64,000 bases of DNA from the NCBI RefSeq assembly GCF_009766005.1, contig NZ_LMUK01000046.1:191687-255686 (forward strand), in the 5' to 3' direction. Made by a program: the position numbers and the translations under genes. Below are positions 25,202-33,848 of the stretch, piece by piece. The notes below the pieces were generated by a model that saw nothing but the letters and a program-made list of their open reading frames with translations, searched no databases and was not told where the DNA came from. Positions within the stretch are counted from its first letter, which is position 1. Each line of letters starts with the position of its first letter. The DNA is from Bradyrhizobium sp. S69. GTDB taxonomy: Bacteria; Pseudomonadota; Alphaproteobacteria; Rhizobiales; Xanthobacteraceae.

Positions 25202-26208
25202 GGCATCACCTCGTTGTCGATCACGCCGCGCTCGATATAGCCGAGCGTCAGTTCCGCCAGCGCCGGCGCCAGCAGGAAGCCATGGCGATAGAGCCCGTTG
25301 ACGGAGATTTTGTCGCCCTCGACCGCGATGCGCGGCAGATTGTCGGGGAACGCCGGCCGCAAACCGGAACCGAATTCGACGATGCGGGCTTCGGCGAACG
25401 CCGGATGCACGGCGTAGGCCGCACTCAGCAGTTCCAGCGCCGAGCGGACGCTGACGCCGCTATCTTCCGCCTCGATCGAGGTCGCGCCGATCATGAACTG
25501 ATGGTCCGCACGGGGGATGATGTAGAGCGGCCAGCGCGGATGGATCAGGCGTATCGGGCGCGAAAATTCGATCTCATTGGTTTCGACGATAATCATCTCG
25601 CCCTTGACGCCGCGCAACCCGGCTTGGGTGTCGCGCGCGGCAAGGCCACGGCAATCGATCACGATGCCGTCGCAGTCGTCAGGATTCGCGTCGCTGTTGA
25701 ACTGGAGTTTGCCGCCGGCTTCGATCAGGCGCGCATGCAGTTGCGGCAGCACGCGCCGCGGCTCGACATGGCCTTCGTCGGGGTAAAACAGCCCGTCGCG
25801 GAAGCGGCCTTCGAGTGCCGGTTCGAGGTCGCGCATCGAGGCCGCATCGAGCCGCCGGTGGCCGGAGGTCATCCTGGCAAAACGGTCGAAATCGGCGCGG
25901 TCGCGCGGATGCGCCACCACCAGCGAGCCGTTGAACGGCGTTTTGGGGAAGTGCTGTCGCCACAGATCGAGCGAGCGCAGGCCGAGGCGGACGATGACGG
26001 GCTCGGAGACCTCGGCCTCGCACCAGGGCGCCAGCATGCCGCCGGCCCAATGGCTGGTCGCTTGCAGCATCGCCGCGTCGCTGCGCTCATGCAGCGTCAC
26101 TTGTCGGCCGGCCTGCGCGAACAGCAAAGCCTGCCAGGCGCCGGCAATGCCTGCGCCAATAATAGATATGGACTCTTCCCCTCGCGGGGCCTTGGTATCC
26201 TGAAACAT
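25192..26208 (-). CDS. thiO: Glycine oxidase ThiO (FAD-dependent)
   Basis: 338-aa FAD-dependent amine oxidase of the DAO family that converts glycine to iminoacetic acid for the thiazole ring. The N-terminal dinucleotide motif is ISIIGAGIAGAWQALLFAQAG and the flavin contact follows at HERSD. Later segments include IDCRGLAARDTQAGLRGVKG, PRADHQFMIGATSIE and GLYRHGFLLAPALAEL. It is the first gene of the operon; the start lies about 6 bp after the TPP riboswitch, whose 3' end carries the ribosome-binding site. Confidence 0.95.
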   Translation of the reverse strand: MFQDTKAPRGEESISIIGAGIAGAWQALLFAQAGRQVTLHERSDAAMLQATSHWAGGMLAPWCEAEVSEPVIVRLGLRSLDLWRQHFPKTPFNGSLVVAHPRDRADFDRFARMTSGHRRLDAASMRDLEPALEGRFRDGLFYPDEGHVEPRRVLPQLHARLIEAGGKLQFNSDANPDDCDGIVIDCRGLAARDTQAGLRGVKGEMIIVETNEIEFSRPIRLIHPRWPLYIIPRADHQFMIGATSIEAEDSGVSVRSALELLSAAYAVHPAFAEARIVEFGSGLRPAFPDNLPRIAVEGDKISVNGLYRHGFLLAPALAELTLGYIERGVIDNEVMPCA

Positions 26209-26213
26209 CCCTG

Positions 26214-26334
26214 TCCCTTCGCCGGCATGACCCGGATCAGGTTCAAAGGGTCACCGCGGTCTCGCACCTGCGAACGAAATTTGCAGGCTTGAGCGTGCGG
26301 TCTCTCAGCTCCTCGTCGGAGCTCCCCTCGGAAC
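26214..26334 (-). ncRNA. TPP riboswitch (thi element)
   Basis: On the minus strand the leader has the thi-box elements in order: GGGGAGC, then CTGAGA, a variable arm, then GACCCTTTGAACCTGATCC and GGGTCATGCCGGCGAAGGGA. This is the conserved TPP-binding core. It ends about 6 bp before the thiO ATG, and the 3' strand contains GAAGGGA next to CAGGG, the only ribosome-binding sequence. Thiamine pyrophosphate is expected to reduce operon expression, here probably at translation initiation of thiO. Confidence 0.96.
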
Positions 26335-26364
26335 GACTCTAATGTAGGCCGATGGGTGGCGGTG

Positions 26365-26955
26365 TCAACGCGCCTTCACGCCGCTGTCACCTGCTTGTGG
26401 CGCGGGGGCCGGCCCGGCCGCGGCCTCGGATTTGGCCTCTGTGACATCTTTGGCGCTGTCTCTCGCGGACGTGTCGTCCTTCACCGCGGCTACGGCCTCC
26501 ACTTTCGGTGGCGCAGTCGATGGGCCGGATTTAGCTTCCTTCAGATGTTCTAGTCGCTGGTGTTTTTCGGCAAAGTAATAGCCGGCGGCGTAATAATGCA
26601 CGGCGCGGTCGTGGTTGCCATTGGCGGCGCGAAACGCGCCGGCCAGATATTTGATGCCGTACATCAGATTGGTCGCGGGATCGCGCAAGCCCTCGGCGGT
26701 GCCGGTGTAGCCGAGGCTGCGCGCGGTCGCGAGCTTGATCTGCATCAGCCCGATGGCGCCGCCGCTGCCGAGCAGCGCCGCCTGATATTTGCTCTCGCGG
26801 ATAATGACCCGATGCACCAGATCTTCCGGCACCAGATTGGCCTTGGCGTGGGTGGTGATCAGCTCTTCATATTTGGCGCGCTGGGCCAATGCGGCGTGCG
26901 AAAACGGCAGCATCGCGATCGCGACCAACCATCCCAGCGTAAGCAGACGTTTCAT
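26365..26955 (-). CDS. Lytic transglycosylase (SLT domain)
   Basis: 196-aa exported enzyme. Signal peptide MKRLLTLGWLVAIAMLPFSH, cleaved after ALA. The SLT domain (about 25-130) has the catalytic Glu in HRVIIRESKYQ, then GAIGLMQIKLATARSLGY and NLMYGIKYLAGAF. The C-terminal 60 residues are disordered, Ala/Lys/Pro-rich. The start at 26955 is used because it begins the signal peptide; the in-frame ATG at 27009 would place 18 extra residues before it. Divides or remodels cell-wall glycan. Confidence 0.9.
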   Translation of the reverse strand: MKRLLTLGWLVAIAMLPFSHAALAQRAKYEELITTHAKANLVPEDLVHRVIIRESKYQAALLGSGGAIGLMQIKLATARSLGYTGTAEGLRDPATNLMYGIKYLAGAFRAANGNHDRAVHYYAAGYYFAEKHQRLEHLKEAKSGPSTAPPKVEAVAAVKDDTSARDSAKDVTEAKSEAAAGPAPAPQAGDSGVKAR

Positions 26956-27056
26956 TGACGAAGCCCCGAACCAAGCGCGCCAACGCTTAACACACCGCAA
27001 TTGTTGCAAACGCCGGGCGGCGATGTGGCGAAATTGCGGCGCGGGCCGTGTGCTGC

Positions 27057-27167
27057 CGTCACCCTGAGGTGCGAGCTCTTGCGAGCCTCGAAGGGTGGCC
27101 GCATGGACCGACCTCGCAGAACAGCATCCTTCGAGACGCGCGCGAGGGCGCGCTCCTCAGGATGACG
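27057..27167. repeat. Repeat family A (copy 4)
   Basis: CGTCACCCTGAGGTGCGAGC on the left pairs with GCGCTCCTCAGGATGACG on the right. It occupies the middle of the 362-bp gap between the transglycosylase and zinc-ribbon genes; the remainder shows no gene. Confidence 0.9.
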
Positions 27168-27317
27168 CCGGTGGATGTGTCGTCGTCGCGCAAAAGACTC
27201 AATGGCGGTTCAACAAATTGCCACGACAGGTTGCGATGATCCACCACGACAGTGATCCGTCAGTAAACCTGTCCAAACCGCTTCAAAAAACAAGAATCCG
27301 AAAAAGGGAGATGCACC

Positions 27318-27533
27318 ATGGCTTCTTCTCATATGGCTTCTGCTCATCTGCGAACCGGGTCCGGTGATGTGCCCCGCGAAAACCCCTGCGCGCAATGCGG
27401 CCGGCCGATCTCGATCCCGGAATGGATCGAAGCCGGGCAGCGTCGCACGTCCTATCTCTGGCATTGCTTTGCCTGCGACTACCGGTTCGAGGCGGTGGCC
27501 TTCGAGCCCGCGCAGGAGCCGCTCGCGGCCTGA
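27318..27533 (+). CDS. Zinc-ribbon small protein
   Basis: 71-aa protein with two Cys pairs (NPCAQCGRP and WHCFACDYRF) spaced about 25 residues apart, as in a small zinc ribbon. N-terminus is Ser/His-rich (MASSHMASAHLRTG). AAAGGGAG precedes the ATG. Function unknown; such proteins may bind nucleic acid or act as metal-dependent scaffold. No operon partner. Confidence 0.78.
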   Translation: MASSHMASAHLRTGSGDVPRENPCAQCGRPISIPEWIEAGQRRTSYLWHCFACDYRFEAVAFEPAQEPLAA

Positions 27534-27547
27534 TAGAGTTTTATTTT

Positions 27548-27631
27548 TGACGCGTTTTCTTCACGCGAACCGGCGGCCACGGAGCCTGTCATCGGGCGCG
27601 CATTCGCGCGACCCGTTGGCTCGAAAACGCT
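27548..27631. repeat. Repeat family G (copy 1)
   Basis: It opens TGACGCGTTTTCTTCACGCG and closes GGCTCGAAAACGC, so the ends are an inverted pair (GCGTTTT/AAAACGC). A second copy is at 42461. It lies at the 3' end of the histidine kinase gene. Confidence 0.8.
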
Positions 27632-27636
27632 ATGGT

Positions 27637-28974
27637 TCAGGCGGCGGCGAGCCTGCTCTCCTGGCGAACCGGCAGTTCGATGCGAACGATCAGCCCGTGA
27701 GGCGTGCGGTCGTTGAGCGACAGCGCGCCGCGATGCGCCAGCACGATGGTGCGCGCGATCGACAGGCCGAGACCGAAGCCCGAGGCTTCGTCCATGTTGC
27801 GGGCATCGTCGCCGCGCACGAACGGCTCGAGCATGACATCCTTGCGCGAGTCGGAAATGCCGGGGCCATCGTCCTCGACCTCGATCGTCATGATGTCGGG
27901 CGATACGATGAGGCGGATCCTGGCCTCGGCGCCGAACCGGACCGCGTTCTCGACCAGATTGGTGACGCTGCGGTGCAGGTCGTCGGGCCGCACCGTGGCC
28001 ATGGCGTGCTCCGGGCCCTCGTAGACGACCTTGTGTCCCATATCGGCGAATTGATCGGTGACGAGCTGCAGGGAGCTTGCGATATCGACCAGCGTCATGG
28101 ATTCCAGTTTGCGGTCGTTGCGCAGGAACGACAGTACGGACTCCAGCATCGATCGCATCTGGTCGAGATCGCGCAGCATCCGGCTGCGATGGCCGTCGTC
28201 TTCGATGAATTCCGAGCGCAGCCGCATCCGGGTGATCGGCGTGCGCAGATCGTGGCTGATCGCGGCCAGCATCTTGGTGCGGTCGTCGATCAAGGCCGTG
28301 ATCCGCTCGCGCATCCGGTTGAGCGCCTTGGCCACCGAGCGAATTTCCTCAGGGCCACGTTCCGGCAGCGGCGCGGCGGCGCCGTTCAGGCTGAAATCTT
28401 CCGCCGCCTTGGCGAATGACGACAGCGGCGCCGTTAGCGCCCGGGCCGCCCACAGGCCGAGCAGGCTGACGCTGATGACCGCGAACAGCAGCGTCATCAT
28501 CCACGGTCCGGTCCAGAATGGGCGTGGCCTCGGGTCCGGCAGCATCCGGGCCGAAATCATCGCGCCGTCCGGCAACGCGATACCGATCCGTTGGGCATCG
28601 TCATCCGGCCCGAGCTTAACGATCCGATAGCCGGCGCCGAGATGCCGATGCAGCATGCGCTTTTCGAAGCTCGGCGCATCGTTGGCCGATGCGAGCTCCG
28701 AACCCGGTGGCAGAGTTGCGATGTCGAGTTGCGGAAAGGCGCGGGCGATGTCGGCCAATAGCCGCGGCCTTTCCGCCGGGGAGGCCGAGCCCAGCAACTG
28801 GATCGAAGCCGCGATCTGGCTGTGGCCGTGGTCGATCGCGGGCTCGGCCTGGTCGGGCCGGTGGATCAGGAAGACGGCGGTGATGATCAGATGCAGGGTC
28901 ACGACCGACGCGAGTACCAGCGCGGCGATCTGTCCGCTGATTCCCCTGAGGTTGAAAAAGCCCGCCAGCTTCAT
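27637..28974 (-). CDS. Sensor histidine kinase
   Basis: 445-aa inner-membrane kinase. TM1 is LVLASVVTLHLIITAVFL. A periplasmic region of about 125 residues follows. TM2 is MMTLLFAVISVSLLGLWAA, then HAMP (ALTAPLSSFAKAAEDF). The dimerisation helix has the phospho-acceptor His in AAISHDLRTPITRMRL. The ATPase domain has N box NLVENAVRFG, G1 VEDDGPGI and G2 GFGLGLSIARTI. The start at 28974 overlaps the stop of the response-regulator gene in an ATGA, so the pair is translationally coupled. EnvZ-like class; stimulus unknown. Confidence 0.95.
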   Translation of the reverse strand: MKLAGFFNLRGISGQIAALVLASVVTLHLIITAVFLIHRPDQAEPAIDHGHSQIAASIQLLGSASPAERPRLLADIARAFPQLDIATLPPGSELASANDAPSFEKRMLHRHLGAGYRIVKLGPDDDAQRIGIALPDGAMISARMLPDPRPRPFWTGPWMMTLLFAVISVSLLGLWAARALTAPLSSFAKAAEDFSLNGAAAPLPERGPEEIRSVAKALNRMRERITALIDDRTKMLAAISHDLRTPITRMRLRSEFIEDDGHRSRMLRDLDQMRSMLESVLSFLRNDRKLESMTLVDIASSLQLVTDQFADMGHKVVYEGPEHAMATVRPDDLHRSVTNLVENAVRFGAEARIRLIVSPDIMTIEVEDDGPGISDSRKDVMLEPFVRGDDARNMDEASGFGLGLSIARTIVLAHRGALSLNDRTPHGLIVRIELPVRQESRLAAA

Positions 28975-29717
28975 GATTTGTCGCCGGCGGAAACCGCGAC
29001 CGCTTCCACCGTCGGGGTAAACATGTAGCCGCCCGAGCGCACCGTCTTGATCATGGTGGCATCCTGCGGATCGGCTTCGATCTTGCGCCGGATACGACTG
29101 ACCAGCACGTCGATGCTGCGTTCGAAGGAGCCGGAGCTTCGTCCTTGGGTCAGATCGAGCAGGCTGTCGCGCGACAGCACGCGGCCCGGCCGCTCGCAGA
29201 AGGTTCGCAGCAGGTCGAACTCGGCGCTCGTCATCGCCACCCGCGCGCCTTCCGGGTTGCGCAACTCGCGCAGCCTGAAATCGATCCGCCATCCGAGAAA
29301 GCCGAGGGTGGTCGCGCCATTGGTGGCGCTGATGGTCTGGGCCGCGGCCTGGCGGCGAAGCACGGCGTTGATCCGGGCCAGCAGCTCGCGCGGATTGAAC
29401 GGCTTGGCGAGATAGTCGTCGGCGCCCATCTCCAATCCCAGGATGCGATCGAGATCCTCGCCGCGCGCGGTGAGCATGATGATCGGCACTTGCGATTCCG
29501 TCCGCACCTTGCGGCACAGGCTGAGGCCGTCCTCGCCGGGCAGCATCACGTCGAGGATCAGGAGGTCGACCCGCTGGTCGGCCATCGCGCGCGCCATTTC
29601 GCGTCCGTCGGACGCCGCCGCCACGTTGCAACCATTGCCACGCAGATATTTGGCGATGAGCGACCGCGTCTCGCGGTCGTCCTCTACTACAAGGATGTTC
29701 GGTGATGCGGTGGCCAT
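28971..29717 (-). CDS. OmpR-family response regulator
   Basis: 248 aa. The receiver domain (about 7-120) has the acidic pocket VVEDD, phospho-acceptor Asp in LLILDVMLPGEDG, Thr in IIMLTARG and Lys in YLAKPFNPREL. The C-terminal winged helix (about 145-235) has MTSAEFDLLRTFCERPGRVL and VLVSRIRRKIEADP. It is the first gene of the pair with the kinase and is divergent from a Ser/Gly-rich protein gene 170 bp away, a plausible target. Confidence 0.95.
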   Translation of the reverse strand: MATASPNILVVEDDRETRSLIAKYLRGNGCNVAAASDGREMARAMADQRVDLLILDVMLPGEDGLSLCRKVRTESQVPIIMLTARGEDLDRILGLEMGADDYLAKPFNPRELLARINAVLRRQAAAQTISATNGATTLGFLGWRIDFRLRELRNPEGARVAMTSAEFDLLRTFCERPGRVLSRDSLLDLTQGRSSGSFERSIDVLVSRIRRKIEADPQDATMIKTVRSGGYMFTPTVEAVAVSAGDKS

Positions 29718-29886
29718 GCGGACCTTTGATGTGATGCGGGAAGAAATGACGAAAGGTTTTTGTTTCCGGATATTTCTGACGCGTTCGGCGTAACCTCAGG
29801 CAACATCATTGTAGGGCGATAAAAAGGTCTCGTTAAGGGGCCTAACCTTACCGTTGCGTTATCTTAGAAGAACCTTTGGAGCCATC

Positions 29887-30606
29887 ATGACCTCAATTTC
29901 TGCGACCTCCAGCAGTAATTACCAGTCGCCTCTCCAGCTGCTGCAGGCCGAGCTGCAATCGGAAGTCAATTCCGGCGCCGTCAGTTCGTCCGACCAGAGC
30001 ACGCTGTCTTCGGCACTGACCGACATCAACTCCTCGCTGCAGGGCGGAGCCTCAAACAGCTCCAGCAGCTCGAGCAGCACCAGCACGACATCTCCCGGCG
30101 ATATCCAGTCCAAGATCAACAGCCTGATCCAGGGCGAAGTCACGAGCGGCAAGCTGACATCAGCGCAAGCCACCGAGCTGCAGGGCGTCTTCCAGAATGC
30201 CTTCGCCAACGGCCCCGGCAGCACCGGATCGACCGGCAGCACCGCGGATGCTTCAAGTGCTGCCGCACTTGCCGGCGCGTCCGGCGGACCCGGCGGTGCG
30301 GGTGGACCGCCCCCGGGTGGGCCCGGCGGCGCGGGCGGCGCTCACCATGGCCATCACGGTGGCCACGGCGGTGCGTCCTCCGCGAGCAGTTCGTCATCCA
30401 CGAGCAGCAGTTCGTCATCGACCAGCTCAACCAGCAGTTCGTCGGATACCAGTTCGGCGACATCGGCGCTTGAGCAATTTCTCCAGTCCTTGCAGGATTC
30501 GCTGTCGTCCTCGTCATCGACCTCCTACAACGCGACCGGGAACTCCACTTCCGCCAGCGACGGCAGTTCGTCGTTTTCGGCGCTGCTGATCAATTACCAA
30601 ACCTGA
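29887..30606 (+). CDS. Ser/Gly-rich low-complexity protein divergent from the two-component system
   Basis: 239 aa, no recognised family. The N-terminus (SSNYQSPLQLLQAELQSEVNSGAVSSSDQSTLSSALTDI) and a second segment (GDIQSKINSLIQGEVTSGKLTSAQATELQGVFQNAF) are alike: each is a helix, then SGxLxxxQ, then a helix, resembling a duplicated EF-hand-like or helical module. A Pro/Gly/His stretch (HHGHHGGHGG) and long Ser/Thr runs follow, then a third helix (SALEQFLQSLQDSL). No signal peptide is seen. The ATG at 29887 follows CTTTGGAG. Perhaps secreted by a leaderless route or a structural surface protein; this is inference. Confidence 0.75.
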   Translation: MTSISATSSSNYQSPLQLLQAELQSEVNSGAVSSSDQSTLSSALTDINSSLQGGASNSSSSSSSTSTTSPGDIQSKINSLIQGEVTSGKLTSAQATELQGVFQNAFANGPGSTGSTGSTADASSAAALAGASGGPGGAGGPPPGGPGGAGGAHHGHHGGHGGASSASSSSSTSSSSSSTSSTSSSSDTSSATSALEQFLQSLQDSLSSSSSTSYNATGNSTSASDGSSSFSALLINYQT

Positions 30607-30785
30607 TCTCAAGCCAGTTTCCCCGCCGACGCACACACGGCGCACAAGGCGATTATTCTTCCCAGAAAGGGAAGGATGATTGCCAGAAAGGGAAGGATGA
30701 TTGTCGTTATTCGGCTTGGGTTTGCTGGAACCCGGTTGCGGTTGGCACGTTGGTTCGGTCCATCAACCCGTCAGGGAGGATGATA

Positions 30786-31160
30786 ATGACCGACGTCATG
30801 ACCAGGCCACATCAGTTGATTGCCAGCGATCGGGTCGAAGGTACCGCGGTGCGGCGCCCGAACGGCGACAAGATCGGCCACATCGAACGGCTGATGATCG
30901 ACAAGATCAGCGGCAAGGTGTCCTACGCGATCCTGAGCTTCGGTGGCTTCCTCGGCATGGGAACTAATTTGTTGCCGCTGCCATGGGCGCGGCTCAGCTA
31001 CAATCCGCGCTTCGAGGCTTACCAGCTCGATATCGATGACGACGAACTCAGGCGTGCCCCGTCATTCCGTGCCGACAAGGATTTCGACTGGGGTGATCGC
31101 TCGCAGGAAACCGAATTGCATCGCTATTACGGAATTCCACCCTACTGGGGCGGCTTCTGA
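30786..31160 (+). CDS. PRC-barrel domain protein (cytosolic)
   Basis: 124 aa with a PRC-barrel (about 15-85): IASDRVEGTAVRRPNGDKIG, then VSYAILSFGGFLGMG and LLPLPWARLSYN. Two ATGs are close (30780, 30786); GGGAGGA fits the second. The tail is acidic and aromatic. PRC-barrels bind protein or RNA partners; specific role unknown. A second PRC-barrel gene follows 187 bp downstream. Confidence 0.85.
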   Translation: MTDVMTRPHQLIASDRVEGTAVRRPNGDKIGHIERLMIDKISGKVSYAILSFGGFLGMGTNLLPLPWARLSYNPRFEAYQLDIDDDELRRAPSFRADKDFDWGDRSQETELHRYYGIPPYWGGF

Positions 31161-31347
31161 CCGCCCGTATCGGGCGAGACGCAACGCGCTACGTGTAGGC
31201 GGCGATAATGCCGTGCGCGACGACCGCGATGTTCCGCGGAACTCCAAAAATAATTCACATCGCGAATTCTGAAAATGCGATTCCGTGACCGGAACGGCCA
31301 GCGTGCCAGCGCGTTTTCTTAGGACCATTTCATCTCAAGGGAGAGAC

Positions 31348-31890
31348 ATGATGTTTGCAAAATATGTTGCAGCCGGTTTGGCCGGTACCGCGTTGTTTGC
31401 CACGGTTGCGTTCGCACAGACTTCCACCACAACGACCGATCGCGCCAATATGACGCCGGCGGCGGCATCGGGTTCGTCGTTCCAGGGTGATTGGCGCACC
31501 TCGAAAGTCGTTGGCCTCAGCGTCTATAACGACAACAACGAGAATGTCGGCTCGATCAACGATCTCTTGACCGACAGAAGCGGGAATATCAAGGCGGCGG
31601 TGATCAGCGCCGGCGGTGTGCTCGGTGTCGGCGCGCATCTGGTCGCGGTCCCCTTCGACAAGATCAAATTCGTCAACGAGCCGGTGGCCTATACCGGTAC
31701 CGCGGCTGTGCCAAACACCGGCGCAACCAGACCGTCGTCGACGACGACCACGGGTGCGGCGACCGGCACGACCTCGGCAGCTCCGGCCACCAGTTCGAAA
31801 CCCAATCCGTGGTACCCGGATCATGCGGTATACAACGCGACCAAGGACGAGCTGAAGGCGATGCCTGAGTTCAAATATTCGACCGAGTAA
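31348..31890 (+). CDS. Exported PRC-barrel domain protein
   Basis: 180 aa with a signal peptide (MMFAKYVAAGLAGTALFATV, cleaved after AFAQ). The PRC-barrel core (about 45-115) shows WRTSKVVGLSVYNDNNENVG, IKAAVISAGGVLGVG and LVAVPFDKIKFV, followed by a Thr/Ala-rich linker and a short conserved end (WYPDHAVYNATKDELKAMPE). AAGGGAGAGAC precedes the ATGATG. Periplasmic PRC-barrel proteins of this type are common in rhizobia; function unknown. Confidence 0.87.
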   Translation: MMFAKYVAAGLAGTALFATVAFAQTSTTTTDRANMTPAAASGSSFQGDWRTSKVVGLSVYNDNNENVGSINDLLTDRSGNIKAAVISAGGVLGVGAHLVAVPFDKIKFVNEPVAYTGTAAVPNTGATRPSSTTTTGAATGTTSAAPATSSKPNPWYPDHAVYNATKDELKAMPEFKYSTE

Positions 31891-31944
31891 GGCTGCGTTC
31901 TAACGTCATAAGCCGACGCTCAAGCATTGCTACAGATCCTGGAT

Positions 31945-31971
31945 AGCCGGACGGGCACTCCCGTCCGGCTA
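31945..31971 (+). terminator. Rho-independent terminator after PRC-barrel gene
   Basis: AGCCGGACGGG-CACT-CCCGTCCGGCT followed by ATTTG, about 55 bp after the stop. Confidence 0.8.
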
Positions 31972-32100
31972 TTTGCGTGAAGCGATGCCTCATCCGGCGA
32001 AATCCGCAACATGCTGCGCCGCATCCTATCGGCGCCGAATTCCTGATGTTAGGCTGGCGCGCGGCAGGAGCACCTGCGTCCTGCCCACAGGGAGGACGAC

Positions 32101-32313
32101 ATGAGCGAGAGCGTCTACAAGGTTATCGAGTTGATCGGGACCAGTGAAGAGTCCTGGGAAAAGGCGGCCAAGGCGGCCATCGACAGGGCCGGAAAATCCC
32201 TTCGCGATCTTCGTGTCGCCGAGGTCGTCAAGCTCGACCTGCAACTCGACGCCAAAGGCCAGATCGAGGCCTACCGCGCCAAGCTGAATGTTTCGTTCAA
32301 GTTCGAGGACTAA
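32101..32313 (+). CDS. Dodecin
   Basis: 70-aa flavin-binding dodecamer subunit that stores or buffers riboflavin/FMN. Sequence features are VYKVIELIGTSEESWEKAAKAAI and LRVAEVVKLDLQL, with length and strand-helix-strand order as in bacterial dodecins; the Trp is the flavin-stacking residue. GGAGGACGAC precedes the ATG. Cytosolic. Confidence 0.95.
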   Translation: MSESVYKVIELIGTSEESWEKAAKAAIDRAGKSLRDLRVAEVVKLDLQLDAKGQIEAYRAKLNVSFKFED

Positions 32314-32348
32314 AGCGCGATGAGGTGAGGTTCGATCACCGACTAAGC

Positions 32349-32466
32349 CGTCATTGCGAGGAGCGACAGCGACGAAGCAATCCATTCTCCGTTTGAGGCT
32401 ATGGATTGCTTCGCGGAGCCCGTCATCGGGTCGGCCAGAGGCCGGCCCCGTTGGCTCGCAATGACG
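32349..32466. repeat. Repeat family D (copy 1)
   Basis: CGTCATTGCGAGGAGCGACA at the left and TGGCTCGCAATGACG at the right are inverted; inner arms GAAGCAATCCA/TGGATTGCTTC. Other copies: 33741 and 60446. Confidence 0.9.
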
Positions 32467-32513
32467 ATTCAACCTGGACTCATCCTGCTTTGGCAGCCGC
32501 GCACGGAGTGTGA

Positions 32514-33746
32514 TCAGATCGAACGGCGCAGCGTGATCCGCGTCAACTCCGACGGGCGTCCGAGCCGCAGCGCAAAGCCAGGCCAAAGCGCGGTGCCGTT
32601 GTTCACATACAAAGTCATTCCGTTGACGTCGTAGCGGCCCGAGACGTATCCGGCGTTGGCACGCGCCGTCAACCGGTCTAATCCGACGACCATGCCGCCG
32701 TGGGTATGGCCGGAAAGCTGCAATGCCACGCCGGAAGCAGCGGAACGCCGCGCTTCTCTCGGCTGATGATCGAGCAGGATGACTGGCGCAGCTGCCGGCG
32801 CGCCCTTCAGGGCGGCGGCGAGATCCGGAGCGGGGTGGCCGGAATGAAACGCCGACAGATCGGTGACGCCGGCCAGCACCAGCTTGCCGCCCTCGCGGTC
32901 GAGTACCACGTGATCGTTCTCGAGCAGGCGCATCCCCATGGCGGCGTAGTGCGCCATCCACTCATGGTAGCTGAAGAAGTATTCGTGATTGCCGGGTATG
33001 ACGTACACGCCGTCTGGTGCGCGCAGGTCGCGCAGCGGCTCTATGTCCGCACGCCGCGCCGCCAGAGAGCCGTCGATCAGATCACCGGTCACCACGATGA
33101 GACTTGCGCCCAGGCCGTTCGCGCGCTCCACGACGGCACGCGCCCATTTGGCGGGGAAGAGGCGGCTGATGTGGAGGTCCGTCAGTTGAAGCAGCTTGTA
33201 ACCGTCGAATTGCGGCGGAAGCCCACGGATGCCGATCTCAATATCCTTGATCGGCGGCACGCGCACTGCTTGGTGCACGCCAATCGCGGCCAACGCGGCG
33301 GCGACGGCTGCGATTGCATAGCGGACGGCGTCAGGCACGTCCACGCCGCCACCATGGACCGCCATGGCGATCAACGTCCCGACGTCGAGCAGCACTTGCA
33401 GCAGCGCGAGGAAGATGGTCGCTCCGAACGCCCAGTTGAACAGGATCACGAGCGGACGGGGAAATTCGGGCGAGAACACCGAACCCGAGGAGAGCCGGCA
33501 CCAGTAATGGTACTGCGAGGCCGCCAACAGCAGAATGGCAACAACGCCTTTCACCGAAAGCGGTAATTCCAATGGCGCAAGGAACCGCGTGACGACGAGC
33601 AGGGCGGGCAGGCCAAATATGAGGTGGAAAATCAGTCTTCTCCGAAAGGTTGGTTTCTCGACGGCCAGATCTTGCTGAAAAATCAGCCGCCGTTTGCGGC
33701 GTTCCCTCCTTGCGTGGGGGAGGGGGGCAGGATGCGTCGCCGTCAT
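32514..33746 (-). CDS. Membrane-anchored metallophosphoesterase (calcineurin-like)
   Basis: About 410 aa. The N-terminal third has four hydrophobic helices (for example LIFHLIFGLPALLVVTRFL and YAIAAVAAALAAIGVHQAV). The phosphoesterase domain follows with metal-binding motifs LLQLTDLHISR (D-x-H), VVTGDLIDG (GD), YVIPGNHEYF (GNHE) and LSGHTHGG (GHTH). Similar proteins are YkuE/YaeI-like and act on unknown phosphoesters at the membrane. The start is uncertain: the reading frame continues upstream into repeat D (copy 2), and the ATG at 33746 lies within that repeat. Confidence 0.88.
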   Translation of the reverse strand: MTATHPAPLPHARRERRKRRLIFQQDLAVEKPTFRRRLIFHLIFGLPALLVVTRFLAPLELPLSVKGVVAILLLAASQYHYWCRLSSGSVFSPEFPRPLVILFNWAFGATIFLALLQVLLDVGTLIAMAVHGGGVDVPDAVRYAIAAVAAALAAIGVHQAVRVPPIKDIEIGIRGLPPQFDGYKLLQLTDLHISRLFPAKWARAVVERANGLGASLIVVTGDLIDGSLAARRADIEPLRDLRAPDGVYVIPGNHEYFFSYHEWMAHYAAMGMRLLENDHVVLDREGGKLVLAGVTDLSAFHSGHPAPDLAAALKGAPAAAPVILLDHQPREARRSAASGVALQLSGHTHGGMVVGLDRLTARANAGYVSGRYDVNGMTLYVNNGTALWPGFALRLGRPSELTRITLRRSI

Positions 33747-33820
33747 TGCGAGGAGCGATGCGACGAAGCAATCCAGTCTTTCTTGGAGCTCTGGATTGCT
33801 TCGCTTCGCTCGCAATGACG
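33741..33820. repeat. Repeat family D (copy 2), overlapping 5' end of phosphoesterase frame
   Basis: CGTCATTGCGAGGAGCGATG and CGCTTCGCTCGCAATGACG are the inverted ends; AGCAATCCAG/CTGGATTGCT form inner arms. Confidence 0.9.
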
Positions 33821-33848
33821 ATTGTAGCCGGGGCGATGTCGAAACCTT

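Noticed and set aside
30360..30560. Repeated AGCAGTTCGTCATCG units
   Set aside because: They encode Ser runs in frame within the Ser/Gly-rich protein, so they are coding repeats, not an array.
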